The notes: generated from the letters alone by a model not told the origin. A stretch of DNA of 64,000 nt from CAZVFX01 sp964626565 (GCA_964626565.1 CAZVFX010000001.1:62001-126000); one strand, 5' to 3'. Shown: positions 1 through 8,718, counted from the stretch's first letter. Program-made: numbers and translations.

Positions 1-273
1 CAGTTCACCTTCCCGCACCAGGAAACGGTAGAAAGTTTTGATGGAGGCCTTGCGCCGGGCAACCGTGGCCGGCGCGTAGCGCACCGCCTGCAGGCCGATG
101 AACTCCCTGAGCGCCTTCGGGTTGGCCCCGGCCAGGGACGACCGGCGGTGAGCAAGGAAGTCAGCCAGCGCGTTGAGGTCGGCGAAGTAGTTCCGGATGG
201 TGTGGACGGAGTATCCCCTCTCCACCTTGAGGTAGGTTTCAAAAGCGGAAAGCAGCCGTTCGCGCTGGCTCAA
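1..273 (-). CDS. Tyrosine recombinase (XerC/XerD type), N-terminal part only
   Basis: Reading leftward from a TTG codon at 273-271, with a good ribosome site (CGGAGGAA) about five bases upstream, the sequence gives 91 residues that leave the window in frame. They look like the N-terminal SAM-like core-binding domain of XerC/XerD recombinases: LSAFETYLKVERGYSVHTI near residues 8-26 and ATVARRKASIKTFYRFL near residues 70-86. In this family that domain grips the dif-like target DNA, while the C-terminal domain carries the Arg-His-Arg-Tyr catalytic set used for chromosome dimer resolution. The catalytic domain lies outside the window, so XerC, XerD and an element-borne integrase cannot be separated. 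The start is chosen on the ribosome site; no ATG in this frame lies nearby. Confidence 0.75.
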   Translation of the reverse strand, partial: MSQRERLLSAFETYLKVERGYSVHTIRNYFADLNALADFLAHRRSSLAGANPKALREFIGLQAVRYAPATVARRKASIKTFYRFLVREGEL

Positions 274-366
274 GCGGTTCCTCCGAGAAGACCGGATTCT
301 AATATATGGCGCTCCAACCGAAATGCAATGTGGAAAGGCAGTTATCAATTATCAATGCTCAATCAT

Positions 367-455
367 CAATTACCAATGCTCAATTTCGGAGGCAAAGTCC
401 ATGGCCAGGCTCCATGGCCAGGGGGCAGTCATTGAAAATTGAAAATTGGTAATTG
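367..455. repeat. AT-rich imperfect inverted repeat with internal direct repeat
   Basis: The left arm (367-387, beginning CAATTACCAA) pairs with the right arm (434-455, ending TTGGTAATTG) apart from a few mismatches and a one-base length difference. Inner and outer elements GAGGCAA (389-395) and TTGCCTC (460-466) also pair. Two direct copies of CCATGGCCAGG lie in the loop (399-409 and 412-422), and further CAAT-rich units precede the left arm from about 340. This fills the gap between the recombinase and the radical SAM gene; no gene is convincing there. It resembles a small intergenic palindromic or MITE-like element, but no target duplication is evident. Confidence 0.5.
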
Positions 456-465
456 GAAATTGCCT

Positions 466-1491
466 CTAAAGCAGTTTCTTCTTCGGCAGTGATTCAAGTC
501 GGGGCGGGACGATGAAACATCGATCGGAGTACATGTCGGCGTTGCGGCAGGCGCAAATGAGGGCCCTCATGCCCAGGCGGTCGGCGCTTTCCTTGAACTC
601 TTCGTATTTCCGGCGCCGGTATTTGCGGTCGAGGAGCCGCTCGAGCCGGCCTTCCGACGACTTGTACCAGTGCCCCAACATAGAGGCCTGGACCCGATTG
701 ACGCGGTCTCTCATCCTCGTGGCGACTTCGGGGGTCATTTGCAGATAGCTCACCACCACTTCCCTGACCCCGGCATCCCGGTACATTGAGAGGAGCCGCT
801 CCACCTGCTCCCGGGAGTCATTTTCCATGGGCATGAGGGGTTCGATGCGGCCCCTTAGCGGTACTCCCCTGGCCCCTACTGCTTTTATCGCTGCGAGCCG
901 TTGAGCCAGCGGCGGCACACGCGGCTCGAAGTTCCGCTGGAAGCTCTCGCTCACCGCGGCCAGGTTACAGCTCACGATGACGCGGTGGGGCCGGTTGGCG
1001 AGGATGTCCAGCACGTCCGGGGGGATGAGCCCCTTGGTGGCGACGCTCACATGGATGTCGTTGTCGAGGAGGGTCTGGATACACCGAGCTGCAATCTCGT
1101 TGGCCTGAGCATTTCCGAAGAACGCATCGGAAGCGCTATTGAACAGCACCATGCGGAATTCGGTGCCCCGTCGTTTGAGCCCTTCCACCTCCTCTTCCAA
1201 CTGCTCGGGGAGTTCGGTATAGAGCACCACCGAGTCGGCCGGCGTCTGCTTTCTTGCCCGGAACTTGCAGTAAGCGCATTCGTAGGCGCATCCGCTCACC
1301 ACGTTGAGGGAGTAGACTCCCATACGGGCCAGACACTGAGGCACACCGGTGCCGAGAGCTCGACTCTTGCGTTTCTTCTTCTGCACCTGGATCTGGACAG
1401 AGATCACCTTACGCCCCGCACAAGCCCGTTTAGAATCGATTATAGGGGCCGATCCGTTGCAGAGCCAAAAAAGTAACGATTCATCGACCAA
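466..1491 (-). CDS. Radical SAM protein, spore photoproduct lyase-like (SplB/Rv2578c type)
   Basis: About 341 residues. The Fe-S ligands are in SGCAYECAYCKFRARKQ (Cys-x3-Cys-x2-Cys, near residues 66-73), the radical SAM signature, followed by the strands and helices of a TIM-barrel core such as VSVATKGLIPPDVLDIL. A second Cys cluster near the C-terminus (LICACRNADMYSDRCF) could bind another cluster or substrate. The layout resembles the SplB-related radical SAM group whose substrates are mostly unknown; true spore photolyase function is not implied. The start is uncertain: the first ATG has no clear ribosome site, and a GTG at 1407-1405 (VISVQIQVQ) is an alternative giving about 313 residues. 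It is transcribed divergently from the phosphatase at 1543, with only about 50 bases between. Confidence 0.7.
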   Translation of the reverse strand: MVDESLLFWLCNGSAPIIDSKRACAGRKVISVQIQVQKKKRKSRALGTGVPQCLARMGVYSLNVVSGCAYECAYCKFRARKQTPADSVVLYTELPEQLEEEVEGLKRRGTEFRMVLFNSASDAFFGNAQANEIAARCIQTLLDNDIHVSVATKGLIPPDVLDILANRPHRVIVSCNLAAVSESFQRNFEPRVPPLAQRLAAIKAVGARGVPLRGRIEPLMPMENDSREQVERLLSMYRDAGVREVVVSYLQMTPEVATRMRDRVNRVQASMLGHWYKSSEGRLERLLDRKYRRRKYEEFKESADRLGMRALICACRNADMYSDRCFIVPPRLESLPKKKLL

Positions 1492-1506
1492 CTGTGTTGT
1501 TTGAGG

Positions 1507-1535
1507 TTTTCAACCTTGAACTTTCCTGCTATATT
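1507..1535 (+). promoter_or_regulatory. Candidate promoter for a leaderless phosphatase mRNA
   Basis: TTTTCA (1507-1512), a 17-base spacer and TATATT (1530-1535) form a sigma-70-like pair. Transcription would begin about 1541-1543, directly at the ATG of the PP2C gene, and no ribosome site precedes that ATG. The -35 match is only moderate. Confidence 0.35.
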
Positions 1536-1542
1536 ACGCAGC

Positions 1543-2331
1543 ATGAAATGTGTCGCGTTTGCAGGTACACATCCAGGTTATCTTCGCTCCAATAATGAGG
1601 ATGCCCATCTTCTCCTGCCGGAACGGGGGATGTATGTGGTCGCAGACGGCATGGCCGGGCACCGTTTCGGCGAGTTGGCTTCCGCGATCGCGGCGAACAC
1701 CATGCGCCGGTTCTATCTTAGCGATGAACTTGACACCCTTCTGGCCGCTCAGTTCAGGCGGGCCAAGAAGGCCAACCTGGAGCCGAAGCAGTACCCGTAC
1801 GAGCAGTTCAAGCTGCGGCGCTCCATAGAAGAAGCCAACCTGGCGATTTTCAATACCGCGCGGCGGAATCCCCAATACGAGACCATGGGGACAACCCTGG
1901 TGGCCACCGTTTTTACTGACAAGAACGTATTCATCGCCCACGTCGGCGACAGCAGGATCTACCGGGTGCGGGATGGAAAGTTGACCCAGTTGACCGCGGA
2001 CCACAGCCTTCTTAATGAGTACATACGGATGAACTTTGTGCAGAAGGACGAAGCTGACAGTTTTCCGCTGAAAAACGTCATCGTCCGGGCGCTCGGGTTG
2101 TCCGATTTTGTTGAAGTAGACGTGGCGCGCAAGACGGCCAAACCAGGGGATCTGTTCCTGCTCTGCACGGACGGTCTTAGCGACCTGGTGCCCGATGACC
2201 AGATTGCCGAAGCTCTGGAAGGGGCGGTGGCAAGCCAGGAGGGCGTGGACAAGCTGATTCAGTTGGCCCTGGATGCCGGCGGTGTCGACAACATCACGGT
2301 GGCCCTGATAGGAGTTGAGGAAGAAGAATGA
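1543..2331 (+). CDS. PP2C-family protein serine/threonine phosphatase
   Basis: 262 residues, a typical single-domain bacterial PP2C (Stp/PrpC group), cytosolic, removing phosphate from Ser/Thr residues with two Mn or Mg ions. Hallmarks in order: HPGYLRSNNEDAHLL at the N-terminus (motif 1), VVADGMAGH (metal-binding Asp and Gly), MGTTLVATVF, HVGDSRIYRVRDGKLTQLT, LLCTDGLSDLV and the final metal ligand in GVDNITVALI. The start is the ATG at 1543 because family similarity begins there; the in-frame TTG at 1501 adds residues with no match. Its stop overlaps the next gene, and a Ser/Thr kinase follows in the same run, the usual kinase/phosphatase pairing. The likely substrate is that kinase or its targets. 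Confidence 0.9.
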   Translation: MKCVAFAGTHPGYLRSNNEDAHLLLPERGMYVVADGMAGHRFGELASAIAANTMRRFYLSDELDTLLAAQFRRAKKANLEPKQYPYEQFKLRRSIEEANLAIFNTARRNPQYETMGTTLVATVFTDKNVFIAHVGDSRIYRVRDGKLTQLTADHSLLNEYIRMNFVQKDEADSFPLKNVIVRALGLSDFVEVDVARKTAKPGDLFLLCTDGLSDLVPDDQIAEALEGAVASQEGVDKLIQLALDAGGVDNITVALIGVEEEE

Positions 2332-2558
2332 TGAGGGTTGCGTCACTTGTCTGCTTTTTGCTAGCATCAGTGGCGGTGGGGTGTGGCAACGAATGCGCTG
2401 ATCTCGCCGAACGGGCGTGCGAACGAAACGGTGAGGAGTCGGTGGTTTGCATTTCCCGCATCAACGAGTTGGAAAATGTTTCGTCGACCAAGGCGACGCT
2501 GTGCAAGCGGGCCCTGCTGCTTTACACGAGCCTTTCGGATAGTGAGTTGAGCCAATGA
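2328..2558 (+). CDS. Small lipoprotein between phosphatase and kinase
   Basis: 76 residues starting at the first ATG of ATGATGAGG, overlapping the phosphatase stop by four bases; its own stop overlaps the kinase start (ATGA). The N-terminus MRVASLVCFLLASVAVGCG is a short signal sequence with a plausible lipobox ending in Cys. The remainder holds five further Cys residues and helical stretches, with no family I recognise. The tight double overlap shows that it is translated as part of the phosphatase/kinase operon, so it may be an envelope-side partner of the signalling pair. That role is a guess from position only. Confidence 0.7.
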   Translation: MMRVASLVCFLLASVAVGCGNECADLAERACERNGEESVVCISRINELENVSSTKATLCKRALLLYTSLSDSELSQ

Positions 2559-4816
2559 AGCCCTTGCAAGTTTTGGGCAAGTACGAGTTGCTCGAGAAGA
2601 TCGGAAGCGGAGGTATGGCCGAGGTCTACAGGGCCCGGCAAACCGGCGTGGAAGGGTTCGAGAAGATCGTGGTTGTCAAGAAGGTCCTTCCCGGCTACGC
2701 CCGCAACCTCTCCTTTATCAAGATGCTCATCGAAGAGGCCAAGCTCACCTCGGTACTTCAGCACCCCAACATCGTCCAGATTTTTGAGTTGGACAGTGTC
2801 GAGAATCAGTACTACATGGCCATGGAGTGGGTCGACGGCAAGGACCTGCTGAAACTGCTGGCCAAGTGCGCGGAAAGCAAGCGCCTCTTTCCGCCCGACA
2901 TCGCCTGCTATATCGCGGCCGAGGTCTGTAAGGGGTTGCACTATGCGCACAACGCCCGGGACATCTACGGCAAACCTCTCAACATAATTCACCGGGACGT
3001 GTCACCTTCCAATGTCATCATCTCGCGGCAGGGGCACATCAAGATCATGGACTTTGGCGTAGCCAAGGCCCAGACCCAGGACACCAAGGGGTCCAAGCAC
3101 GTGCTGCGGGGCAAGCTTGGGTATATGTCACCGGAGCAGGTCAAAGGAGAAGAGATTGACCACCGGTCGGACATCTTCTCCCTGGGCATCGTGCTCTTCG
3201 AGTCGCTGACGTTGAAGCGCCTGTTTCTGGGGCGCACTGATCTCGAGACTCTCATCAACATCCGCGATGCGGATATCGAAAAGAAATTCAAGAAGTACCC
3301 GAAGCTCGATGAGGGGCTGAAAGAAGTTCTGCGCAAGGCGTTGGCCCGAGATCGGGATGAGCGTTTTGCCACGGCGCAGGAATACCACGACGCTTTGAAC
3401 GACTACCTGTTCCAGAAGGGGCAGCGGGTCGACACCGCCATGATTTCCGCGTTCCTGACCTCTCTGTTCGGGGAAGGCACGGAAGTTTCCTCCCTCACCG
3501 CGGTGGAAAGCTCCGAACGCGACGACATGGGAGTAACATCGTCAACCATGGTGAGCCGGCCGGCCACTGCACCCAATGTACCGCAGATCGAGCAGTTGCA
3601 GGAGCTCGAGGAAGCGGCGGGCGTTTCCGACGATGCAGAGGAGAGCAGGGAGGTAGCTGAGGATTCGGAAGCGACCCCCGTCGAAGTGGTGGCTGAAGCG
3701 GAAGCCGAGGTTTCGGAAGAGGTGGCAGCGGAACCTCAACCGGTGGAAGAGGAAGCAGAAGAGGAAGCAGAAGCAGAAGAGGAAGCAGAAGAGGAAGCAG
3801 AAGAGGAAGAGGAGATTGAACCGTTTCCCGAGGAGGAGTCCTCGCCGAAAGTGGGCATGGAACCGCCGCCGGTGTCGTCGAGTCTTGCCGGCCATGAGTT
3901 CAAGCTGAAGAACACTGCCGGTTACGTCTTCGGGCCGGTGGACTACGGCAACCTCGTGAACCTGGTGCAAACCGGGGCTGTATCCGAAGAGGAGTTCGTC
4001 TCCATCGATGGTGGCGACTGGAAGAAGGTGAAGGAGATTACCGCAGTGCGGACCCTCTCCCCCAGCGAAGCGTTGAGGGTCAAGGGGATCTCCCCGATCT
4101 ACTCCGGGACGTTGTCGGCCACCGGTATCTTGCGGGTGTTCTACCAGATTACCTCTCGCCAGCTCTCCGGCAAGTTGCGGCTTGCCAAGGGAAGCAGCCA
4201 GAAGGAATTCTACTTCCGCAAGGGGCAGCCGAAACACGTTTCAACCAACCTGAAGCAGGAACTGCTCGGGCCCTTCCTGTTGCGCCGCGGCGTAGTCACC
4301 GAAGAGCAGATGAACGAAGCGATCAGCAAGTCGGTGGAGTTCGGCGGCAGGCTGGGTGACGCGTTGGTCTCCCTCGGATTCGTCAAACCTCACGAGCTTT
4401 ACTGGCTTCTGGATCAGCAGTTTAAGGAAAAATTCATCCAGATTTTCACCTGGAAGGGCGGGAACTACGAGTTCTTCGAAGGGGTCCCGTGCCCCATCGA
4501 AATGGCTCCCTCCGACGCCAATGTCTACCGCTACATCATGGACGGCGTCAGAAAGTGTCTCACCATGGCGGACCTGAAGCCGTTCTTCGACCAGTACGTC
4601 GATACGCCAATCCGTGAGCGGGACAACCCCTATCTTAGAGTTGAGAACCTGCCGTTCAATTCCAAAGAGCAGCGGCTGTGGGGTCAGTTGGAGCGGAACC
4701 ACACCTTCGGCCGGGTGTTGAGGGAAGTCTGCAAGAACGATGAAGAGCGTACGAGTCTGTACCAGCTTGTCCTGGTGCTCTACCAGTTGGAGCTCATTTT
4801 GTTCCAGGCAGGCTGA
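2555..4816 (+). CDS. Ser/Thr protein kinase with DUF4388 (PATAN-like) C-terminal domain
   Basis: 753 residues. The kinase domain (about 8-290) has the P-loop GSGGMAEVYRA, the ATP-binding lysine in VVVKKVL, the catalytic loop IIHRDVSPSNVII, IMDFGVAKA and GYMSPEQ. The loop reads HRDVSPSN rather than HRDLKPxN, a variant seen in many myxobacterial kinases. A strongly acidic linker (about 330-430, Glu/Ala repeats) leads to a GYF_2/DUF4339-like segment (YVFGPVDYGNLVNLVQTG) and then a DUF4388 domain (about 510-690; GTLSATGILRVFYQ, FYFRKGQPKHV), known in kinases and response regulators of deltaproteobacteria. There is no transmembrane segment, so the protein is cytosolic. Its start overlaps the preceding lipoprotein stop, and the phosphatase two genes upstream probably opposes it. 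Confidence 0.9.
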   Translation: MKPLQVLGKYELLEKIGSGGMAEVYRARQTGVEGFEKIVVVKKVLPGYARNLSFIKMLIEEAKLTSVLQHPNIVQIFELDSVENQYYMAMEWVDGKDLLKLLAKCAESKRLFPPDIACYIAAEVCKGLHYAHNARDIYGKPLNIIHRDVSPSNVIISRQGHIKIMDFGVAKAQTQDTKGSKHVLRGKLGYMSPEQVKGEEIDHRSDIFSLGIVLFESLTLKRLFLGRTDLETLINIRDADIEKKFKKYPKLDEGLKEVLRKALARDRDERFATAQEYHDALNDYLFQKGQRVDTAMISAFLTSLFGEGTEVSSLTAVESSERDDMGVTSSTMVSRPATAPNVPQIEQLQELEEAAGVSDDAEESREVAEDSEATPVEVVAEAEAEVSEEVAAEPQPVEEEAEEEAEAEEEAEEEAEEEEEIEPFPEEESSPKVGMEPPPVSSSLAGHEFKLKNTAGYVFGPVDYGNLVNLVQTGAVSEEEFVSIDGGDWKKVKEITAVRTLSPSEALRVKGISPIYSGTLSATGILRVFYQITSRQLSGKLRLAKGSSQKEFYFRKGQPKHVSTNLKQELLGPFLLRRGVVTEEQMNEAISKSVEFGGRLGDALVSLGFVKPHELYWLLDQQFKEKFIQIFTWKGGNYEFFEGVPCPIEMAPSDANVYRYIMDGVRKCLTMADLKPFFDQYVDTPIRERDNPYLRVENLPFNSKEQRLWGQLERNHTFGRVLREVCKNDEERTSLYQLVLVLYQLELILFQAG
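3746..3815 (+). repeat. Purine-rich tandem repeat coding for the acidic kinase linker
   Basis: Near-perfect units of GAAGCAGAAGAG run through 3746-3815 and encode alternating Glu and Ala. This kind of short in-frame tandem can gain or lose units by slippage without breaking the reading frame, changing only linker length. Confidence 0.75.
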
Positions 4817-4873
4817 TTTATCCAGCCAGGTTGAGCGTTGTCCTCCCGGCCTTTGCACCCGACGAGGGGGTTG

Positions 4874-6256
4874 ATGGGTCAGTCACAATATGTTTGCACT
4901 TTGTGCAACATCGACTTCACGGTAGAACTTCCTGCTGAAGCGCGCTGTCCCCGCTGTCTCAGGTTGACCGGAGTGGTCCGCACTGATGAAGCAGACCGTG
5001 CCGTCGGTCCGTCCCGGCGGGTGAAATCGCGCCGCCTGCGACTGGCGGTCCTGGCACTGGGTGCGGCCGGGGTGCTGGCCGTCGCGCTCTACTTTGCAAT
5101 CACGCTGGCGGTCGGCGTCGGGCCCTACCAGGCTCTTCTCGAGGAGGGCCGGGAAAAGGACCTGCCCGTACCCTGGGCTGGATTCGAGGCCTGGGGGCAA
5201 AGCTGCTCCGTAACCTCTTTCGCTGGCCTGGCTGATGGCGCGGCCAGAGCCGGATTCTCCCCGCTGCCCGCCGGGGAGCGCCCGGAGAGGATTCTCACCG
5301 GGGAGGAGTTGGCGGGTGGAGGGGCGGATGCAGTGACGAGTGTGGAGGCCGCCGGATTTCTCCTGGGTTGCGCCCTGGCTTCGAAGGTCGCTGCGACTCC
5401 CTGCCGAAAGAAGGGGGCGGGGCTGACCGTCCCGTTTATTTTTCGACAATACGCGCTGTGCCGCGCCGAGAACGGTGACTTGACCGCGGTGGCCCCGCCG
5501 TTCGGCGAGGCGGGAGACCTGGCGGACTGGGAGCTCATGGAGCCGGGTGCGTTTTTTGCCCATTTTCTGGCCGCTGCCGGGGAGATCGCGGTTGACCCGA
5601 GAGAAGCGTACCGCCTGTTCGGGGCCGCCCTGGAATTCAAGGACGAGCCGGCTCTTTTCTTCAGCCGCGGGCTGGTCAAAGTGAGGAACGGCGTCGTGGA
5701 ATTCGGTGTCGACGACATGCGCAAAGCGGTGTCGTTTGAAACTGATGCGGAGGCGTTGGTGAAGATGGGAGAGATCCTCATGGAGCGAGGCGATGTCGGC
5801 GGTGCACTCCAGGAATTCTCCCGGGCGCACACACTCGACGCCGGGAATGTAGTGGCGCGCTACGGACTGGCCCGCGCTCGTCTGGCCACGGGCGCGTCGG
5901 ACAAGGCACTTCCGATTCTCGATGAATTGCTGGCTGAGGGCGTAGATCTGCCCGGGCTGAAAACCACGTTGGCCAACACGTACCTTCACCTGGCCCGGCA
6001 CGCAGAAGAGGTCGACGAGGCGTTCGCTCTCCTCGAGAAAGGGCTGACCCGGGCGCCCGGAGAGCTGAAGCTTTACCTCGGTCTCTATATGATGTATCAA
6101 TGGCACGAACGTGGCGACCTCGCCGAGCAAGTGAAGACACGGGCCTATGACCACTTTGGTGAAGAGGAACGTGGTGACCTCGTCAAGTTGTTCAGCGAAC
6201 TCCAGGAGCGGGTAGAAAGAGCCCGCGCTCAGCGGCAGAAGGCGGCGGAAGAATGA
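4874..6256 (+). CDS. Zinc-ribbon, membrane-anchored TPR protein
   Basis: 460 residues. It starts at the ATG at 4874 because a GAGGGGG ribosome site sits just upstream and the zinc ribbon begins at once: CTLCNIDFTVELPAEARCPRC, two CxxC pairs about 15 residues apart. One transmembrane helix follows (LAVLALGAAGVLAVALYFAI, about 55-75), then a domain of unknown type with several Cys, and the C-terminal third consists of TPR-like helices (AHTLDAGNVVARYGLARARL, EKGLTRAPGELKLYLGLYMM). Zinc ribbon, single helix and TPRs is a layout shared with myxobacterial signalling or assembly proteins. It follows the kinase by 57 bases and overlaps dacB by four, so it probably belongs to the same transcript. No specific function can be assigned. 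Confidence 0.75.
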   Translation: MGQSQYVCTLCNIDFTVELPAEARCPRCLRLTGVVRTDEADRAVGPSRRVKSRRLRLAVLALGAAGVLAVALYFAITLAVGVGPYQALLEEGREKDLPVPWAGFEAWGQSCSVTSFAGLADGAARAGFSPLPAGERPERILTGEELAGGGADAVTSVEAAGFLLGCALASKVAATPCRKKGAGLTVPFIFRQYALCRAENGDLTAVAPPFGEAGDLADWELMEPGAFFAHFLAAAGEIAVDPREAYRLFGAALEFKDEPALFFSRGLVKVRNGVVEFGVDDMRKAVSFETDAEALVKMGEILMERGDVGGALQEFSRAHTLDAGNVVARYGLARARLATGASDKALPILDELLAEGVDLPGLKTTLANTYLHLARHAEEVDEAFALLEKGLTRAPGELKLYLGLYMMYQWHERGDLAEQVKTRAYDHFGEEERGDLVKLFSELQERVERARAQRQKAAEE

Positions 6257-7860
6257 AGTTGCTAACCAGTCTCATCTGTTTGTTATTTATCGCAGCGGCG
6301 TCCGCTCCCTGTGGGGCGCAGCCTGAGCCGAAGCCCCTTCCTCCTTTGCCCATGGACGACGAGGACGTGGTTGAAGAGCCCGACGTCGAAGTCGAGACGA
6401 GTGCGGTCCCCGATTCCGGAACGGCGGTGGATCCTGATGTTGTTCCAGATGTGATTGAAAACGCGGAAGTAGAAAGCTCCGGCGAGGTGGTCTGCAACGT
6501 CGACCTTCCCGCGGCGGACTCCGACAAGATCGAGCGCCGTATCAACAGGGTGTTGAAGTCGAAACACCTCATAGGCGCCCGCATTGGCGTTCTGGCCATG
6601 ACCTATCCTGAGGGGAAGGTGCTCTACAAGCGGAACGCAAACGAACTGTTCAATCCCGCTTCAGTGATGAAGATGTTTACCACCGCAGCGGCCATGATAA
6701 ACATCGGCACTGATGCCCGGTATGAGACCGCGGTGTCGGTGGGCCCCGGGGAGTGCCCGGGATTGTATCTGGTCGGTGGCGGAGATCCCGGACTCGGCAA
6801 TTCGGAGGTCAGGGGGTTGGCCAAGAAGGTGGCCGCTGAAGGTGTCGACTGCGTCGACGCGGTGTATTACGATTCTTCGCTCTTCGACGGGCAGGCATTG
6901 GCTCCTCACTTCGACGAGAAGCAGTCGGATGCGCACTGGCGCCCGCGGGTGGGTGCCGTGGGAATGGATGACGGGGCCTTTTCGGCGCGAGTCAAGCCGG
7001 GTGATTACCAGGGGGCAGCCCCGGTGGTGGAACTGAAGCCGGATACGGGCTGCTTGCTGGTGGACAGCCGGGCGGTGACTGTGGACGTTCCCGGCAAGAA
7101 CAAACTGTGGGTTTCCGTCTCCACTCTCGACGGTAAAGTGGTTGTGAACGTTTCCGGCGAGTCACCCATGACGGACCCGGGCGGAGCGGAGTTCAAGAAG
7201 GCCGTTCCCGACCCGGATCTGTTCACCGCCTGCTACTTTGCAGAGCAGTTGGCCCGCCGGGGTGTCCAGATTCGAGACCGGGCGCTTCGAAAAGGCAAGG
7301 CGCCCGCGGGCTCGCGCCGGGTCGCCGCGGTAGAGTCCGGACCGTTGAAAGACGATCTCAAACGCATGCAGCGGTGGAGCCGCAACTTTGTTGCTGAGCA
7401 GCTAGTCAAGCTGATGGCGCCCGCGGATTGCCGGCCGGCCACCTTTGCTTGCGGCCTGGCTGAGTTGCGTCGCGCGCTGCAGACTCTAAACCTCGAGCCA
7501 TCGTGTATGACGCTGGGCAACGGCTCCGGGTTGTTCAACGCCAACCGCGTCTCTCCAGTTCAGGTGGTGCGCCTCCTGGTCGAGCTTGCGGGGCGGGAGG
7601 ACTTGGGGTCTTCTTACCGGGGTTTTCTGGCCGCGGCCGGGGCTAGCGGCACGCTCATGGAGCGGATGCGCAAGTTGCACAAAAAGGTGTTGGGCAAGAC
7701 CGGCACCCTTGACGGCGTGTCCGCCCTCGCCGGCTATCACTTGCGCGGCAAGGGCCGGTTCACCGTTTTCGCGATCATCTTCAATGATGCTGCGGCCCCG
7801 GTGTTCCATTTGCGCAAACTCCAGGATCGGGTCGTGGAAATTCTGACGACCTGGAAGTAG
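6253..7860 (+). CDS. dacB: D-alanyl-D-alanine carboxypeptidase/endopeptidase (PBP4 family, S13)
   Basis: 535 residues, exported by a signal peptide (LLTSLICLLFIAAASAPCGA). It trims or cuts peptidoglycan cross-bridges in the periplasm. All three penicillin-binding motifs are present: SxxK in NPASVMKMF (nucleophile Ser, about residue 138), SxN in RWSRNFVAEQL, and KTG in VLGKTGTLDG near the C-terminus. Between the first two lies the large insertion characteristic of the S13 class. After the signal peptide there is an acidic, Pro-rich stretch of about 50 residues not typical of PBP4, possibly a spacer. The start codon overlaps the stop of the preceding TPR gene (ATGA), so it is co-transcribed with the phospho-signalling genes. 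Confidence 0.92.
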   Translation: MKLLTSLICLLFIAAASAPCGAQPEPKPLPPLPMDDEDVVEEPDVEVETSAVPDSGTAVDPDVVPDVIENAEVESSGEVVCNVDLPAADSDKIERRINRVLKSKHLIGARIGVLAMTYPEGKVLYKRNANELFNPASVMKMFTTAAAMINIGTDARYETAVSVGPGECPGLYLVGGGDPGLGNSEVRGLAKKVAAEGVDCVDAVYYDSSLFDGQALAPHFDEKQSDAHWRPRVGAVGMDDGAFSARVKPGDYQGAAPVVELKPDTGCLLVDSRAVTVDVPGKNKLWVSVSTLDGKVVVNVSGESPMTDPGGAEFKKAVPDPDLFTACYFAEQLARRGVQIRDRALRKGKAPAGSRRVAAVESGPLKDDLKRMQRWSRNFVAEQLVKLMAPADCRPATFACGLAELRRALQTLNLEPSCMTLGNGSGLFNANRVSPVQVVRLLVELAGREDLGSSYRGFLAAAGASGTLMERMRKLHKKVLGKTGTLDGVSALAGYHLRGKGRFTVFAIIFNDAAAPVFHLRKLQDRVVEILTTWK

Positions 7861-7874
7861 CCCCTCGAAAATCG

Positions 7875-7903
7875 TTGCATTCTCTCTTCGCGCTGCACAT
7901 AAT
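7875..7903 (+). promoter_or_regulatory. Candidate promoter of the exported helical protein gene
   Basis: TTGCAT (7875-7880), a 17-base spacer and CATAAT (7898-7903); the -10 matches five of six consensus bases. The expected start of transcription, about 7910, leaves a 30-base leader carrying a strong GGGAGGAGGGAGAG ribosome site before the ATG at 7941. Confidence 0.5.
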
Positions 7904-7940
7904 CATCGAACGGATTCACTGACAACGGGAGGAGGGAGAG

Positions 7941-8660
7941 ATGAGAAACAACCGTTTGGCAAGCATCGCCGTGTTCACCTTTGTGCTGCTGGTGCCTGTA
8001 TTCGCCTTCGGGCAGTTCGGCGGACTGACGAAGAAGAAGAAGAAATTCAACACCAAGCCGGCCAAAGCGCTGCTGAAGAAGATGGATGGCACCGTGGCAA
8101 AATATGAGGAAGGGACCCTCAAGGTGCGCACTGCGACCGAGACTACGCAGACGCTGGTTGACCAGTATGCCGATGGGGATTTCCCCGTGTTGACCCAGAC
8201 CTGGGCCAACGTCAAAAAGTCCATCGACGAAGCGAAGGACGAAGCCCAGAAATCTGCGGCCTTCAAGCTGCGGGACGACTACTTCCGGGAGATGGCCGAG
8301 CGTAAGAAGGCCATGGATGCAGCCCTTGCCGATCCGGTAAAAGCAGCAGATCTGGGTTCGAAGTTCCAGGCACCGGAAAAAGAACAGCTCGCCAAAATCG
8401 CCAAGGAGCTCAAAGGGGTGCCGGAAAAGGACGCCGCGATCTTGAAGGACTCGAAGGGTCATATCAAGGAAGCGACCAAGGTGATGAAGAGCCTCACCAA
8501 GCAGGCAGCCACCGATCCCCTTCGGGCCAAGGATTACACCTCGCTCAACGGCAAACTCAAGGACGGAGTCGAAAAGCTGGGCAAGATCAACGGCGAACTC
8601 GATAAGCAGGTCAAGGCGGTCAACGATCTCATCGGGAATATCGGCAAGCTCATCAAGTAA
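7941..8660 (+). CDS. Exported, Lys-rich helical protein of unknown function
   Basis: 239 residues. A clear signal peptide (RLASIAVFTFVLLVPVFAFG) precedes a run of lysines (LTKKKKKFNTKP) and then an almost wholly helical, charged body with heptad-like patterning, for example LNGKLKDGVEKLGKINGELD near the C-terminus. There is no Cys after the signal peptide and no lipobox, so a soluble periplasmic or secreted protein is expected. I recognise no family. It has a strong ribosome site and its own candidate promoter, which suggests good expression. Periplasmic chaperone-like or envelope-spacer roles would fit the composition, but nothing in the sequence proves them. Confidence 0.75.
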   Translation: MRNNRLASIAVFTFVLLVPVFAFGQFGGLTKKKKKFNTKPAKALLKKMDGTVAKYEEGTLKVRTATETTQTLVDQYADGDFPVLTQTWANVKKSIDEAKDEAQKSAAFKLRDDYFREMAERKKAMDAALADPVKAADLGSKFQAPEKEQLAKIAKELKGVPEKDAAILKDSKGHIKEATKVMKSLTKQAATDPLRAKDYTSLNGKLKDGVEKLGKINGELDKQVKAVNDLIGNIGKLIK

Positions 8661-8718
8661 GTTCCCCACCGGAATTTCGGGCAGTTTCCCAAGTATCAAC
8701 ATATCCTACACATGGATC

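Noticed and set aside
148..435. Forward open frame of 95 codons at the left edge
   Set aside because: It lies opposite the start of the Xer-type recombinase and then runs through the AT-rich repeat; no family features and no ribosome site.
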